Positions 26,458 to 35,841 of a stretch of 64,000 nt of DNA are shown here, one piece after another; positions within the stretch are counted from its first letter, which is position 1; each line of letters starts with the position of its first letter. The stretch is from Candidatus Rifleibacteriota bacterium (GTDB lineage Bacteria > Muiribacteriota > Ozemobacteria > Ozemobacterales > Ozemobacteraceae). The translations under genes and the position numbers were made by a program. The stretch is from the NCBI GenBank assembly GCA_017417215.1, contig JAFPZP010000066.1:18814-82813 (forward strand), read 5' to 3'. The notes beneath the pieces are model-generated. The model was not told where the DNA came from and ran no database searches. It worked only from the letters and a program-made list of their open reading frames with translations.

Positions 26458-27432
26458 TTAATCAGGATAGGATATACTTGTTAGAACAACATCAAATTCA
26501 CCAGAGCGTAGTTCGTTTTTACATTTGTTACAAGTATTGATTCTATTACCTTTTATTGGGGTGCCACATCTTGGGCAAACACCTTCTATTAGACCTTTAG
26601 ATGCTACTTTACAGCCAGCTTTTCTTGAAAAACAAAGAATTTCGGTAAAATCTCCACTAGCTTGACTGCCTTCAATAATGTTTTTGGTTTCTGTATCGGT
26701 TTTATAACGTGTGGCTGAGCCGATAACTTCTATATAAATATTGTTCATATGGTTTTCTACAGCTTTTTTCTTAACTGTAATTTTCTTAACTCTTAAATCA
26801 TCGAAACATAACTGATATTTTTCTGCTTTCATACCATCTATGCTTATGCAAAGCTGTTCATACAGCTCATCACTAGTAAACACTGCGGTTTTATCTAACT
26901 TTCCACGACTGACTTCATTTTTCATTGTTATAAAAGCCATTTTTGCTCGTTTTAGCAGTAAATCAAATTCACTCTTTGATGAAGGAATTTCTGAATCAGT
27001 ATTTCTCATACTGCTTCCAGAGGTGCTTCCAGTAACAAGATGCAAAACTATGAATGAAATAATAATCAATAAAATACCTGAGCCTAATGAGGCAAAATCT
27101 AATAGCTCTAAGTCTTTTTTCCCAAATAGCAATATACCGGAATAAATTGTCCATATGAATGAACTTATAACAAAGAGGTAGGCAAAGATGCTAAGAATCA
27201 TATTTCTTAATACAAATATGACTATTAAACCAGATATAATACTCAGACCTACTAGAATCTTATAAGTATTAGAATCTTTGGATATTTTTGGGGTTGCATT
27301 ATTGGTTTCTGAACTTTGATTTACTACGCTTTTATTGTCGCCTTCTGCGGCAAATGAATAAGAAGGAAGAAATATGCTGAAGCATAATATCAGTATTAGA
27401 ATAGATATTTGAATTTTAAGTATGTTGCTCAT
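26458..27432 (-). CDS. Membrane protein with Tim44-like domain and zinc ribbon
   Basis: The 324-residue protein has a signal peptide (ending SYSFAAEG), three or so membrane helices (about 55-135) and a Tim44-like soluble domain (about 155-270). The Tim44-like part includes the SEFDLLLKRAKMAFITMKNEVSRGK helix and FTSDELYEQL. A C-terminal zinc ribbon, CPRCGTPIKGNRINTCNKCK, follows. Bacterial Tim44-like proteins with zinc ribbons are common but functionally uncharacterised. It is convergent with pseF and alone in its transcript. Confidence 0.72.
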   Translation of the reverse strand: MSNILKIQISILILILCFSIFLPSYSFAAEGDNKSVVNQSSETNNATPKISKDSNTYKILVGLSIISGLIVIFVLRNMILSIFAYLFVISSFIWTIYSGILLFGKKDLELLDFASLGSGILLIIISFIVLHLVTGSTSGSSMRNTDSEIPSSKSEFDLLLKRAKMAFITMKNEVSRGKLDKTAVFTSDELYEQLCISIDGMKAEKYQLCFDDLRVKKITVKKKAVENHMNNIYIEVIGSATRYKTDTETKNIIEGSQASGDFTEILCFSRKAGCKVASKGLIEGVCPRCGTPIKGNRINTCNKCKNELRSGEFDVVLTSISYPD

Positions 27433-27462
27433 TTGTGCTCTCTAAAAACATATTTGAGTTAA

Positions 27463-27490
27463 AAAATATATAAATGCTTTGTAATGTCAA
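27463..27490 (-). promoter_or_regulatory. Sigma-70-like promoter for the Tim44-like gene
   Basis: On the minus strand TTGACA (27485-27490) and TATTTT (27463-27468) are separated by 16 bp, about 30 bp before the ATG at 27432. Confidence 0.45.
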
Positions 27491-27521
27491 TATATAAGTT
27501 GGTAGGTTGGTTTTCTTGAAC

Positions 27522-27550
27522 TTGTTTATACTATTTATAATTGCTATAAT
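27522..27550 (+). promoter_or_regulatory. Sigma-70-like promoter for the GT-C pair A2-B2
   Basis: TTGTTT (27522-27527), 17 bp, TATAAT (27545-27550), 12 bp before the ATG at 27563. Confidence 0.55.
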
Positions 27551-27562
27551 GATAGAAATAAA

Positions 27563-29110
27563 ATGGAAAAGAAATATGATTCATATAAAGCTTTATTTAT
27601 AGTAGTTTTGCTAATACAAAGCTTTTTGCTTGTTTTTTACATGAATGAAAAAGCAAGTTTTTGGATTGATGAGGTTAATTCTTATACTTTAGCAAATAGT
27701 TCTTGTGAAGAACTTTTTATTCAGAAAGAATATGATGAATCTTTAAACTTAGATATTCGAAATAAATGGATACCTAATTATGTTTTCAAAAAGCAGATTT
27801 CTATAGATTCCGATAAATGTTTTGATTATTTCGGTATTTATGATAATCAAATAAGCCATACTCAACCTCCGTTTTATTATTGGATGATTCATTCTGTTTG
27901 TTCTTTATTCCCTGAAAAATTTTCAAAATGGTATGGCTTGGCTATAAACCTGGTATTTTTTGTTATAGCTCAAATTTTATTGTATAAATTAAGCGGGTAT
28001 ATCTTTAATAACAATAAAATTGCGTTAATTTTTTGTTGCTTTTATGGCTTTTCATCAGCTCTAATTGATAATTATACTTTTATCGGCTCAAATTCAGTTA
28101 TTCCTGCTTTTTGCTTTTTAACTTTAAATGTGTTTTTTAAAAGTTTAAAAAGTAATTTTTCTATAAAATTATTTTTTGAACTTTTTATTATAGTGGTAAT
28201 CGGGGGATTAACTCATTATTTATATTGGCTTTATGTCTTAATTCTAACAGCTGTATTTTTTATAATATCTATAAACAATAAAGAAAAAAAGCAAAGTATA
28301 TTTGTTTTACTAACTGTATTATTTGGTTTGGTTGGGGTTTATTTACTTTTCCCATTTGCTTTTGATCAGATAAAACAATTAATAGAATCAAAGACAATTT
28401 TATTAAATCAAAATGTCCCAGAACAATATCTGTTTGCTTTGGTTTTGTTGGTAAGAAAGATTTTGATGGTTGGTTTCCCTTATTGTAATTATTTAGCTTA
28501 TTTATTGTTAATAAGTTTATCTGTCTTTTTTATCCAACTTTTTGTTAATCGTTTTTACAATAATTTAAAATTAAATAAGACTGCTGTTTATTTAACAGTC
28601 GTTCCCTCGGCAATTGTTATATTGTTAATAGCTTTGTTTATTAATTATAATATGTTGGGTATAACATCAATAAGGTATTTTTCGATTTTTTATCCATTTA
28701 TAGCAATTATAATAATTGGGTATTGCTTTTCGTTTAAAAAACCATATTTGGGAATAATAATAGTTTTATTGTCGGTTATTTCTTGTTTTAATGGGAGCCA
28801 TTTAGTTCTTCGCGATACAGAGAAAAGATACTCAAATATAGAAGAATTAATATATGGCAATAATGTTATTTTTTATAATTCGAGAATGAAATATTTGCAA
28901 TCGATATTACCGCAGTTATCTTTATGTAATAAATTGTTTATATTATCATCAAATTATCGACCATCAGACGTAAGATTACCAGAAAATGAAAAAACATATC
29001 TGATTGTTTTTGATGATAAGAATAAACCTGATATAGACAACTCTAAATTGATGTCTGGCTATTTGTCTGAATATAAGGTTGATGTGTATGATTCAACAGC
29101 TTTTAAATAA
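27563..29110 (+). CDS. GT-C (ArnT/GT39-like) membrane glycosyltransferase, copy A2
   Basis: A polytopic protein of 515 residues with GT-C motifs D36-E37 in ASFWIDEVNSYTLANSS and HTQPPFYYWMIHSVCSLFP. GGLTHYLYWLY, the central FPYCNYLAYLL region and KSFNYNM-type loop pair it with copy A1 at 13850. It would use a polyprenyl-phosphate sugar on the outer face of the inner membrane. The second motif reads TQPP where the other copies have HPP. It is cotranscribed with copy B2, overlapping it by 23 nt. The body is very AT-rich. Confidence 0.82.
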   Translation: MEKKYDSYKALFIVVLLIQSFLLVFYMNEKASFWIDEVNSYTLANSSCEELFIQKEYDESLNLDIRNKWIPNYVFKKQISIDSDKCFDYFGIYDNQISHTQPPFYYWMIHSVCSLFPEKFSKWYGLAINLVFFVIAQILLYKLSGYIFNNNKIALIFCCFYGFSSALIDNYTFIGSNSVIPAFCFLTLNVFFKSLKSNFSIKLFFELFIIVVIGGLTHYLYWLYVLILTAVFFIISINNKEKKQSIFVLLTVLFGLVGVYLLFPFAFDQIKQLIESKTILLNQNVPEQYLFALVLLVRKILMVGFPYCNYLAYLLLISLSVFFIQLFVNRFYNNLKLNKTAVYLTVVPSAIVILLIALFINYNMLGITSIRYFSIFYPFIAIIIIGYCFSFKKPYLGIIIVLLSVISCFNGSHLVLRDTEKRYSNIEELIYGNNVIFYNSRMKYLQSILPQLSLCNKLFILSSNYRPSDVRLPENEKTYLIVFDDKNKPDIDNSKLMSGYLSEYKVDVYDSTAFK

Positions 29111-30635
29111 ACATAAGAGTATTAAGCTTTTATTATTCATAACAATTATTACGCAGATTGGTTTTCTGCTTTATTATATGAATAATAAAGCAGCTTTGTT
29201 TGTGGATGAAGCTTATACTTATTCTATGGCAAACAGCTCTTATGGGACTTTGTTTCCTTGCTCTAATTTAAAGTTTATTCAAGAAATTGGTAATTATAAT
29301 TGTAAATGGTTAGATGGAAGCTTTTTTAGAGATTATATTGCTGTGTCTAAAAATCATCGATTTAATTATTCTTGTATAGATGAAATGCATTTGTTTGATT
29401 CCCATCCTCCATTTCATTGTTATTTGTTACATACTATATGTTCCTTATTCCCTGAAAGTTTTTCAATGTGGTATGCTTTTTCTTTGAATCTTATACTTTT
29501 TATTGGAACTCAACTTTTACTCTTTAACATTAGTAGAAGAATATTTAATTCTGAAAAATATGCTTTGTTAATTTGTTTTATATATGGTTTCTCTTCAGCT
29601 ACAATAGACTGTTTTATTTATATTAGAATGTATTCGCTCTCTACATTCTTTGTTTTGTTATTGTTAAATGTATATTTAATCTGCTTGGATAATAAACAGT
29701 CCTTATTTAGGTTCATAAGTATTGTAATAATCGTATTATTAGGTGGTTTAACCCATTATCATTTTCTAGTTTTCGCATTCTTTTTGTCATTAATTTTTGT
29801 AGTTGTTAGCTTGATTGAGAAAAAAAATAATGCTTTTTTTACTGTTGCATTTTCGGCTGTTATCGGTGTTCTTCTTTTCTTCTTAAGATTTCCTGGAGTT
29901 CTTTTTCAATTTGAAAACACTCCAAGAGCTGCAGAAGCTTTAGATATGGGTAAAATAACCAGCTCTTCTATTAATGGTATATCATTCTTCTTTCAAGAGT
30001 TTTATAACTCTAATCCATTGTTGGGCAATTATGTAAGTATTCTGTTTGTTGCTATGTTTTTTGTTATATTTTGTATTCTTTTTGCAAAAAAATATATAAC
30101 AAATATTAGTCATTCTGTTTTTTATATTACAGCTATACCGACGATTTTATTTTTTATATTTATATCTTTTTCTGTTGGTTTTTACAGCTTTGGTATACAA
30201 GGAGAAAGGTTTTTCTTCATAGTTTACCCGTTAATTGTTGTAACTTTAATTGTTTTCCTGGCAAAAATAAAATTCTTTATTTATTGTTTAGCTTTGATAA
30301 GTTTGATATCTTCCTTTGTAATGGTTGATTTTAACTTTAAAGATTATGAAGGATTTAATTCAGAATTAGAAAAACTCTTTGATGGTAATAATATTGTCTT
30401 ATATTGTGAACAGCCAGAGATTCTTGAGGTTTTGTCTGTAAAACTTTTAAGATGCAATAAAGTCATGATAGTTCCCTATGCTACTCAAAGCTGGTTTCCA
30501 AAGGAATATTCAAAAGACGAAAAAACATATCTTGTTTTTGTAAATCATAATAAGAAATTAAATTTACCTTTTAAACTAGTAAAAGAAAGCAAATATTATG
30601 ATTTGAGATATTCTGTTTATGATTTGGTTAATTAA
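29088..30635 (+). CDS. GT-C (ArnT/GT39-like) membrane glycosyltransferase, copy B2
   Basis: A 515-residue polytopic protein. ATG 29088 is preferred over 29082 because AAGG at 29075-29078 is then well spaced and the overlap with copy A2 equals that in the A1-B1 pair. D40-E41 in AALFVDEAYTYSMANSS and FDSHPPFHCYLLHTICSLFP are the GT-C motifs. GGLTHYHFLVFAFFLSL and PRAAEAL match copy B1. The C-terminal ~70 residues are a soluble extracytoplasmic tail. The adjacent convergent GT2 is a plausible donor-maker. Confidence 0.82.
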   Translation: MIQQLLNKHKSIKLLLFITIITQIGFLLYYMNNKAALFVDEAYTYSMANSSYGTLFPCSNLKFIQEIGNYNCKWLDGSFFRDYIAVSKNHRFNYSCIDEMHLFDSHPPFHCYLLHTICSLFPESFSMWYAFSLNLILFIGTQLLLFNISRRIFNSEKYALLICFIYGFSSATIDCFIYIRMYSLSTFFVLLLLNVYLICLDNKQSLFRFISIVIIVLLGGLTHYHFLVFAFFLSLIFVVVSLIEKKNNAFFTVAFSAVIGVLLFFLRFPGVLFQFENTPRAAEALDMGKITSSSINGISFFFQEFYNSNPLLGNYVSILFVAMFFVIFCILFAKKYITNISHSVFYITAIPTILFFIFISFSVGFYSFGIQGERFFFIVYPLIVVTLIVFLAKIKFFIYCLALISLISSFVMVDFNFKDYEGFNSELEKLFDGNNIVLYCEQPEILEVLSVKLLRCNKVMIVPYATQSWFPKEYSKDEKTYLVFVNHNKKLNLPFKLVKESKYYDLRYSVYDLVN

Positions 30636-30655
30636 AATAAAAACCAATTAAATTT

Positions 30656-31588
30656 TTAAATATTAATCTTCTTGGAAATGATATATGGAGGTCTTTGTTT
30701 GCTTTCATCATATATTCTAGCTATATATTCTGACATTATCCAAAGAGATAATAATTGAACACCACTAAAAAAGGTTATTGCAACCATAAGTGAAGTCCAC
30801 CCAACAGTAATTGTGTCTCTGTACATAAAGAATGATATTAAAGAATATAATAAGATAATTATAGATATAATTATTGTTACTATCCCAAATTGTCCAACAA
30901 CTTTCAGGGGTTTTGATGAGAAGCCTATTATTCCATCTAGAGCTAATTTAATTAATTTACGTAGAGGATATTTGGTTGTACCTGCAAAACGAGCATCTCT
31001 ATCGTATTCAAAAGGTATTTGTTTAAAACCTGTCCAAGCAAACAACCCTCTGAAAAACTTATTATGTTCTGGCATACTGTTTACAACATCAATAACATTT
31101 TTACCAACTAATCTAAAATCACCTGTATCTAGCGGAATGTCTACTTCAGATAAAAAGTATAATATTCTATAAAAGACTTTATAGGCTAATTTTAAAAGGA
31201 AAGAAATCCCTTTTCTGCTTCTTCTTTTTGCATAAACAATATCATTGCCTTCTTCCCAAAGTTTTATCATTTCAGGAATAATTTCTGGCGGGTCTTGTAA
31301 ATCTGCATCAATTATAACTGCTGCATCACCAGTTACGTGATAAAGACCAGCGGATACAGCACATTGGTGACCAAAATTCCTTGCAAAAGATATTATTTTA
31401 ACTTTGTCATCGCTTTTTGCTATGTCTTCTAGTATTGTTAAGGTTTTGTCTCGGCTGCCATCATCAACAAATATTAGTTCATATGTATACTCGGCTAATT
31501 CTGACATAACCTTAGTTAGTCTTGAATAGCATTCATTTGCAACTTCTTCTTCATAATACATTGGAATTATTACTGATATTTTTTTCAT
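30656..31588 (-). CDS. GT2 polyprenyl-phosphate glycosyltransferase (DPM1/GtrB-like)
   Basis: The 310-residue enzyme has a cytoplasmic GT-A domain with IIPMYYEEEV, FVDDGSRDKT, ARNFGHQ, the metal-binding DADLQDPPE and DTGDFRL, then two C-terminal membrane helices (about 230-255 and 268-292). Family members move a sugar from an NDP-sugar to a polyprenyl phosphate, giving the donor used by GT-C enzymes. Four GT-C genes in this region make that pairing likely. It probably forms a transcript with the methyltransferase gene 15 bp upstream. Confidence 0.88.
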   Translation of the reverse strand: MKKISVIIPMYYEEEVANECYSRLTKVMSELAEYTYELIFVDDGSRDKTLTILEDIAKSDDKVKIISFARNFGHQCAVSAGLYHVTGDAAVIIDADLQDPPEIIPEMIKLWEEGNDIVYAKRRSRKGISFLLKLAYKVFYRILYFLSEVDIPLDTGDFRLVGKNVIDVVNSMPEHNKFFRGLFAWTGFKQIPFEYDRDARFAGTTKYPLRKLIKLALDGIIGFSSKPLKVVGQFGIVTIIISIIILLYSLISFFMYRDTITVGWTSLMVAITFFSGVQLLSLWIMSEYIARIYDESKQRPPYIISKKINI

Positions 31589-31603
31589 TGTTTTATCCGT
31601 CTT

Positions 31604-32350
31604 TTAATTATTTCTTTTTATTACAGCTATCAATGACAAACCAAATGGGAATCTTTTTTTCTTAGATATATAAGTATATTCTGAACTAAAGATTTTATAC
31701 ATAAGTTTATTTATGATACTTGGTGGAGTTTTTAATTCCAATTCGCCTTTTTTATCAATCTTTAACACTTTTTTGATTATTCTGACGATGAAAGCAGGTA
31801 TAAAAAGGAAAAAGTTATAATAAGAAAGATATTCTATTTTAAATTTACTTGATTTTATTAAACCTTTAAGCTGGTTTAATTCATACCTTCTATAATGCAT
31901 ATTGTTTACGTCGTGCTGTGACCAAAGAAATTGAAATGCCGGAACAGTAATAATCGCATACCCGTTAGGATTTAATAAATTATAAATGTTTTCGATGATG
32001 ATTGTTTCATCTTTAATATGTTCAATCAAATCTGAAGCAATGACTAAATCATATTTTTTATTAATATTTATAGATGTTCCGCAATCAGCTTGTATTAACT
32101 CACCATTAAAATTTTCTCTGCAAAAATCCAATGCTTGATTAGAATAATCAATTCCTGTGACATTACCAAGTTGAGAAAGAGAGTTGAGCAGTAATCCAAC
32201 GCCACAGCCAATGTCTGCAATATTAATTGGTCTATCAAATTTTTGCAAGACTTTATCTTTGATTAAGCTGGTAATAATATGCTTTTTCGCTTGAAACCAC
32301 CAATGTGTGTTTTCATATTCAAACATTGTTTTATACATAAAATCTTGCAT
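31604..32350 (-). CDS. Class I SAM-dependent methyltransferase
   Basis: The 248-residue protein begins with the FEYENTHWWFQAKKHII segment typical of methyltransferases found in polysaccharide loci. It carries motif I as IADIGCGVGLLLNSL, then VTGIDYSNQALDF, DLVIASDLIEHI and YAIITVPAF. A hydrophobic helix near 165-185 may dock it to the membrane. Substrate is unknown; a sugar or lipid-linked intermediate is likely given the GT2 gene immediately downstream. Confidence 0.82.
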   Translation of the reverse strand: MQDFMYKTMFEYENTHWWFQAKKHIITSLIKDKVLQKFDRPINIADIGCGVGLLLNSLSQLGNVTGIDYSNQALDFCRENFNGELIQADCGTSININKKYDLVIASDLIEHIKDETIIIENIYNLLNPNGYAIITVPAFQFLWSQHDVNNMHYRRYELNQLKGLIKSSKFKIEYLSYYNFFLFIPAFIVRIIKKVLKIDKKGELELKTPPSIINKLMYKIFSSEYTYISKKKRFPFGLSLIAVIKRNN

Positions 32351-32367
32351 TGGTTGTCTCCACTAAA

Positions 32368-34230
32368 TTATTTCAATACTACAAATATAAGTATGCTAGA
32401 TACTGCATAGTATATTAGTAGTGCAAAAATATCATTGCAGGAAGTAACAAAAGGACCTGAGGCTACAGCAGGGTCAATTTTGAATTTATTGAATACTATA
32501 GGAACAAGTGCTCCGTAAGTTGTTGAAAAACTCATTGTGCAAAGCATTGCTATGCCTACTGTCATTGAAAGATAAATTGCTTTCATGGCTGGAGGTGTAG
32601 GAGAAGTGACAATCAGATACTGAGCCCAAAGTCCGATAACTAATCCACAAACAGCACCCATAAGTGCGCCAGCAGCTATTTCTTTCCAAAGCTTCTTGAA
32701 TACATCGCCAAGAGAAATATCATTATTCAGTGATAATGCACGTATTGCCAGAGTTGAAGCTTGAATACCAGCATTCCCTCCCATACCGCAAACAACGGGA
32801 ACAAAGAAAACCAACACTGCAATACTTTCAAATGAAGCCATGAAGTATTTTAATATTGCACTGGTAACGAAACCTGTACAAAGAGTTATCAGCAACCAGG
32901 GCAATCTCGATTTGCAGGTCTTGAATGGCGAATCTGTTTCTAATTCTTCGTCAGAAGTACCAGCCATCTTCATGATATCTTCGTTGGCTTCTTCTTCCAT
33001 AACGTCAACGATATCGTCGATGGTTATAACACCTAAAATCTGCTGCTTATCATTAACAACAGGCATGGCTATATAGTCGTATTTAGATATCAATGCGGCA
33101 ACTTCTTCTTGTGGAGTTGAGGCATTAACAGACACAATGTCTTTTTCCATTACTTCAGAAACAATGACATTAGGGTTAGACGTAATCAGGTCTCTAATAG
33201 AAATAATGCCTTTTAATCTATCTTCATTGTCTAAAACATACATATAATAGATGTTTTCTACATCTGCCGCTACTAGTCTTACGTGAGCAATAGCGTTTGC
33301 AATAGTGAAATCTTCATAGATAGATATATATTCGGTGGTCATAATACCACCGGCAGTGAACTCGTCGTGTTCCAAAAGTTTTCTTACGTCACTGGCCTCA
33401 TCAAGATCCATGTGTTCAAGAATTTCTTTGGCACGTTTTTGGTCTATATCCTGAAGCAAGTCTGCTGCTTCGTCAGGATCCATTTCTTCGATAATGTCAG
33501 AAGCTGTTTCTGTATCCAAATCTTCGATAATCTGAATCTGAGTCTCGGAATCTGCTTCCGCAATAATTTCTGCTGCTACGTCTTCATCGAGATTTTCTAT
33601 AACAGAAACTCTGTCTTCATCGTCTAAGTCTTCAAGGATATCTGCCAAATCAGCAGGATGCAAATTTTGTAGATTATCAGAAGTTTCATCAGTAGTAATG
33701 TTTTCAAACTCATCGTCGAAACCGATGATTTTATCCCATTCTACTATTTCAGGTTTTAAATCAACTTTAAACCATGAAGCTACGGTTTTTGAAACATTAT
33801 ATAAGCCTGAATTTTTAGAAAAAGCCTTGAAACTAATGTCAACACCGCTAACCTGGATAACTTTATTTTTCTCGCAAACAACAGCTAAGTCATAGATATT
33901 GATATTTCTAACATTTACGGTATCAATAACTGTTTTGTCTATCAAATCTGTTGCTAATGTGGTTTTATCCTTTTTAGCAAAAGCAGGTAAATCACTTAAG
34001 AGATCTTGTAGTTCAAATTTTTCAGGCGTAAAGAGCTTAAAATTGTGCAAAGAAGCCAGTTTATTTGATGAAGAATCAAAGTCGTAGACAACGGCTTGTT
34101 CAAAGTAGAGTTTATGGTCTTTTAAGATTAAGACAAAATCTGTTATCTTGCCAGACTGTCTGCCTGCTTCACTGTATACTGGGGCGCCAATTAAATCTGT
34201 TAAAAAATAAATGGTCTGTGTCATAGTCAT
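32368..34230 (-). CDS. mgtE: MgtE magnesium transporter with N-terminal PRC-barrel-like domain
   Basis: MgtE is a homodimeric Mg2+ channel whose cytoplasmic domains sense Mg2+. The 620-residue protein starts with about 170 residues resembling a PRC barrel (TIYFLTDLIGAPVYSEAGRQ). The superhelical MgtE_N domain follows (LHPADLADILEDLDDEDR, EEMDPDEAADLLQDID), then two CBS domains (EDFTIANAIAHVR; VSVNASTPQEEVAALI) and five membrane helices (MGGNAGIQASTLAIRAL). ATG 34230 is chosen; an in-frame stop lies at 34243-34245, so the start lies between it and 34224. The preceding short ORF overlaps this start. Confidence 0.92.
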   Translation of the reverse strand: MTMTQTIYFLTDLIGAPVYSEAGRQSGKITDFVLILKDHKLYFEQAVVYDFDSSSNKLASLHNFKLFTPEKFELQDLLSDLPAFAKKDKTTLATDLIDKTVIDTVNVRNINIYDLAVVCEKNKVIQVSGVDISFKAFSKNSGLYNVSKTVASWFKVDLKPEIVEWDKIIGFDDEFENITTDETSDNLQNLHPADLADILEDLDDEDRVSVIENLDEDVAAEIIAEADSETQIQIIEDLDTETASDIIEEMDPDEAADLLQDIDQKRAKEILEHMDLDEASDVRKLLEHDEFTAGGIMTTEYISIYEDFTIANAIAHVRLVAADVENIYYMYVLDNEDRLKGIISIRDLITSNPNVIVSEVMEKDIVSVNASTPQEEVAALISKYDYIAMPVVNDKQQILGVITIDDIVDVMEEEANEDIMKMAGTSDEELETDSPFKTCKSRLPWLLITLCTGFVTSAILKYFMASFESIAVLVFFVPVVCGMGGNAGIQASTLAIRALSLNNDISLGDVFKKLWKEIAAGALMGAVCGLVIGLWAQYLIVTSPTPPAMKAIYLSMTVGIAMLCTMSFSTTYGALVPIVFNKFKIDPAVASGPFVTSCNDIFALLIYYAVSSILIFVVLK

Positions 34231-34246
34231 CACTACCCTGATTCAT
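34169..34246 (-). CDS. Acidic 25-codon leader ORF overlapping mgtE start
   Basis: A near-perfect ribosome site AAAGGAGGG (34256-34264) stands 9 nt before ATG 34246. The frame, one base off mgtE, encodes MNQGSDDYDTDHLFF then ten more residues and stops at 34169-34171 inside mgtE. mgtE itself has only CAGGG in front of its ATG. Acidic N-terminal peptides that destabilise ribosomes at low Mg2+ are known for the mgtL leader of enterobacteria, so a regulatory leader is possible. Chance overlap is the alternative. Confidence 0.45.
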   Translation of the reverse strand: MNQGSDDYDTDHLFFNRFNWRPSIQ

Positions 34247-34366
34247 TAATTTACGCCCTCCTTTGTTATATTTTTTAGGATAGACATTCTACTCTTTTAA
34301 TAAAGAAAATGCACTATTTTTATAGCTCTTTTTGGAAGGTATTATTAGACTTATTTAAAAGTTAAT

Positions 34367-35725
34367 CTAATCTTGTTTTTTTAAAGAGTTAATAATGTCT
34401 TGTTCTGTATCTGCAAAATATTTTGATGTTTCATTAAACATCATTTTGTTAATACGTTTTTGTCCTAGCTCAGTATATGATTTGCCGTCAGGACAAACCA
34501 TAAGGTGAACAGTAACGTTTTTACCTTGAAAAGCTTTTGTGTATTCTTTAACAAATTGAATACCCTGTTTCTTATCTGGTCTAGGATTTGGAGGGAATAC
34601 TCTCATGATTTCTTTTGGGAATACGAGTTTGCTTTTTTCTATGAAGTTTATTTGACAAACACTTAGAGCATCTAAAGACTTGAAAATGCCATTAACTTTA
34701 TGCAATTCTATAGGAACAACTCCTGTTGCATATTCTGGTTTTTCTACGAATTCAGGACATTTTAAACCGTGTTTTTCTAACCATTCATCCCAACTTAATT
34801 TGAGTTTTCCAAAATAAATATCATGTAGAAGATATCTTGTTCCTTCAACGACTTCGAGACCATTTTTATAACGTGAAAAAACATATTCACATGGAGTATT
34901 TTTAATTTCTTTTAACATTTCAGGAGTAAGCCAACCTGCTTTATCGGGAACTCTGATAAGCATATCGACAATCTGACCTTCGCATTTTGCCATGTCGATT
35001 TCGCCTTTTTCGTTTATTGTTCCCATACGACCAGAAGCCCATCTAAGAGGATCTATCTGTATTACTTCTGTTTTATATGGTCTTGATTTTAAGTTTGCAA
35101 TTATAGATGCAACCTTTGCTTGTTCGCTTCTGATAGGATGTGGTAAAACCTTTTTGGGAAGAACATCAGAAACAGTTGCTATTCTGAGGGTTGATTTGCT
35201 ACCTAGAGGTCCTGCTTTTATTCTTTTTTCTTCTTTTTCTTTTTCTACTTTTTGTAATTTTTTAAGCTTTGCACTTGATTCTTCAGCTATCAATACATCT
35301 TGGAGATAGTCAATATCATCAAAGGTAGGTTTGTCTGAAACAGTGAATTGAAAACCACATTTTCTTAAAAAACCGGTATAGGTCATGTCTAGTTCTTTTA
35401 GATACACATCTGAAGCAAACATTAAACCGTTTTCTTTTTTAGGTCTTCCTAATCCATCATGATAAAGCTGAAACACAGCATCTTGTGATGTGAGTGCTTC
35501 TGTTAACTTCTTTATTAATAACTGTTTATCTACATCTTCGCTAAAATCAAGTCTTGGAAGGCAAACTTTTTCCATTTTGTCGTCTATTTTGGCATTAACT
35601 ACATAAATAGAACTAAGAGATACCATATATCCTTTTTGAGGAATAGTAGGTGGCATAGAATAAGATGCGGCTTGGAATAATATTAGAAATATCAGTAGAA
35701 GATATATAGTTTTTTTATTAAGCAT
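34367..35725 (-). CDS. Exported protein with two SNase-like repeats, unknown function
   Basis: The 452-residue protein has a signal peptide (MLNKKTIYLLLIFLILFQAASYS) and two related halves. YHDGLGRPKKENGLMFASDV...MTYTGFLRKCGF (first) aligns with YKNGLEVVEGTRYLLHDIYF...LSWDEWLEKHGL (second). The order of features recalls staphylococcal-nuclease OB folds (YGRxxA, then LVxxGx), without the catalytic residues being obvious. A charged helix (KLKKLQKVEKEKEEKRI) links the halves. I do not recognise a named family. GGAG precedes the ATG. Confidence 0.6.
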   Translation of the reverse strand: MLNKKTIYLLLIFLILFQAASYSMPPTIPQKGYMVSLSSIYVVNAKIDDKMEKVCLPRLDFSEDVDKQLLIKKLTEALTSQDAVFQLYHDGLGRPKKENGLMFASDVYLKELDMTYTGFLRKCGFQFTVSDKPTFDDIDYLQDVLIAEESSAKLKKLQKVEKEKEEKRIKAGPLGSKSTLRIATVSDVLPKKVLPHPIRSEQAKVASIIANLKSRPYKTEVIQIDPLRWASGRMGTINEKGEIDMAKCEGQIVDMLIRVPDKAGWLTPEMLKEIKNTPCEYVFSRYKNGLEVVEGTRYLLHDIYFGKLKLSWDEWLEKHGLKCPEFVEKPEYATGVVPIELHKVNGIFKSLDALSVCQINFIEKSKLVFPKEIMRVFPPNPRPDKKQGIQFVKEYTKAFQGKNVTVHLMVCPDGKSYTELGQKRINKMMFNETSKYFADTEQDIINSLKKQD

Positions 35726-35841
35726 TTTTTTTCTCCATATGTTTATAATTATACTATACTTTTATAAATTTTGAAGTTTATTTGAACTGCTGATTATAAG
35801 ATATTATAAAACAATCGTTTCCCCTAAATAAAACGTAGTAA

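Noticed and set aside
34234..34366. M-box-type Mg2+ riboswitch before mgtE
   Set aside because: The gap is only about 130 bp and shows no terminator or recognisable M-box core; the overlapping leader ORF is the more specific signal.
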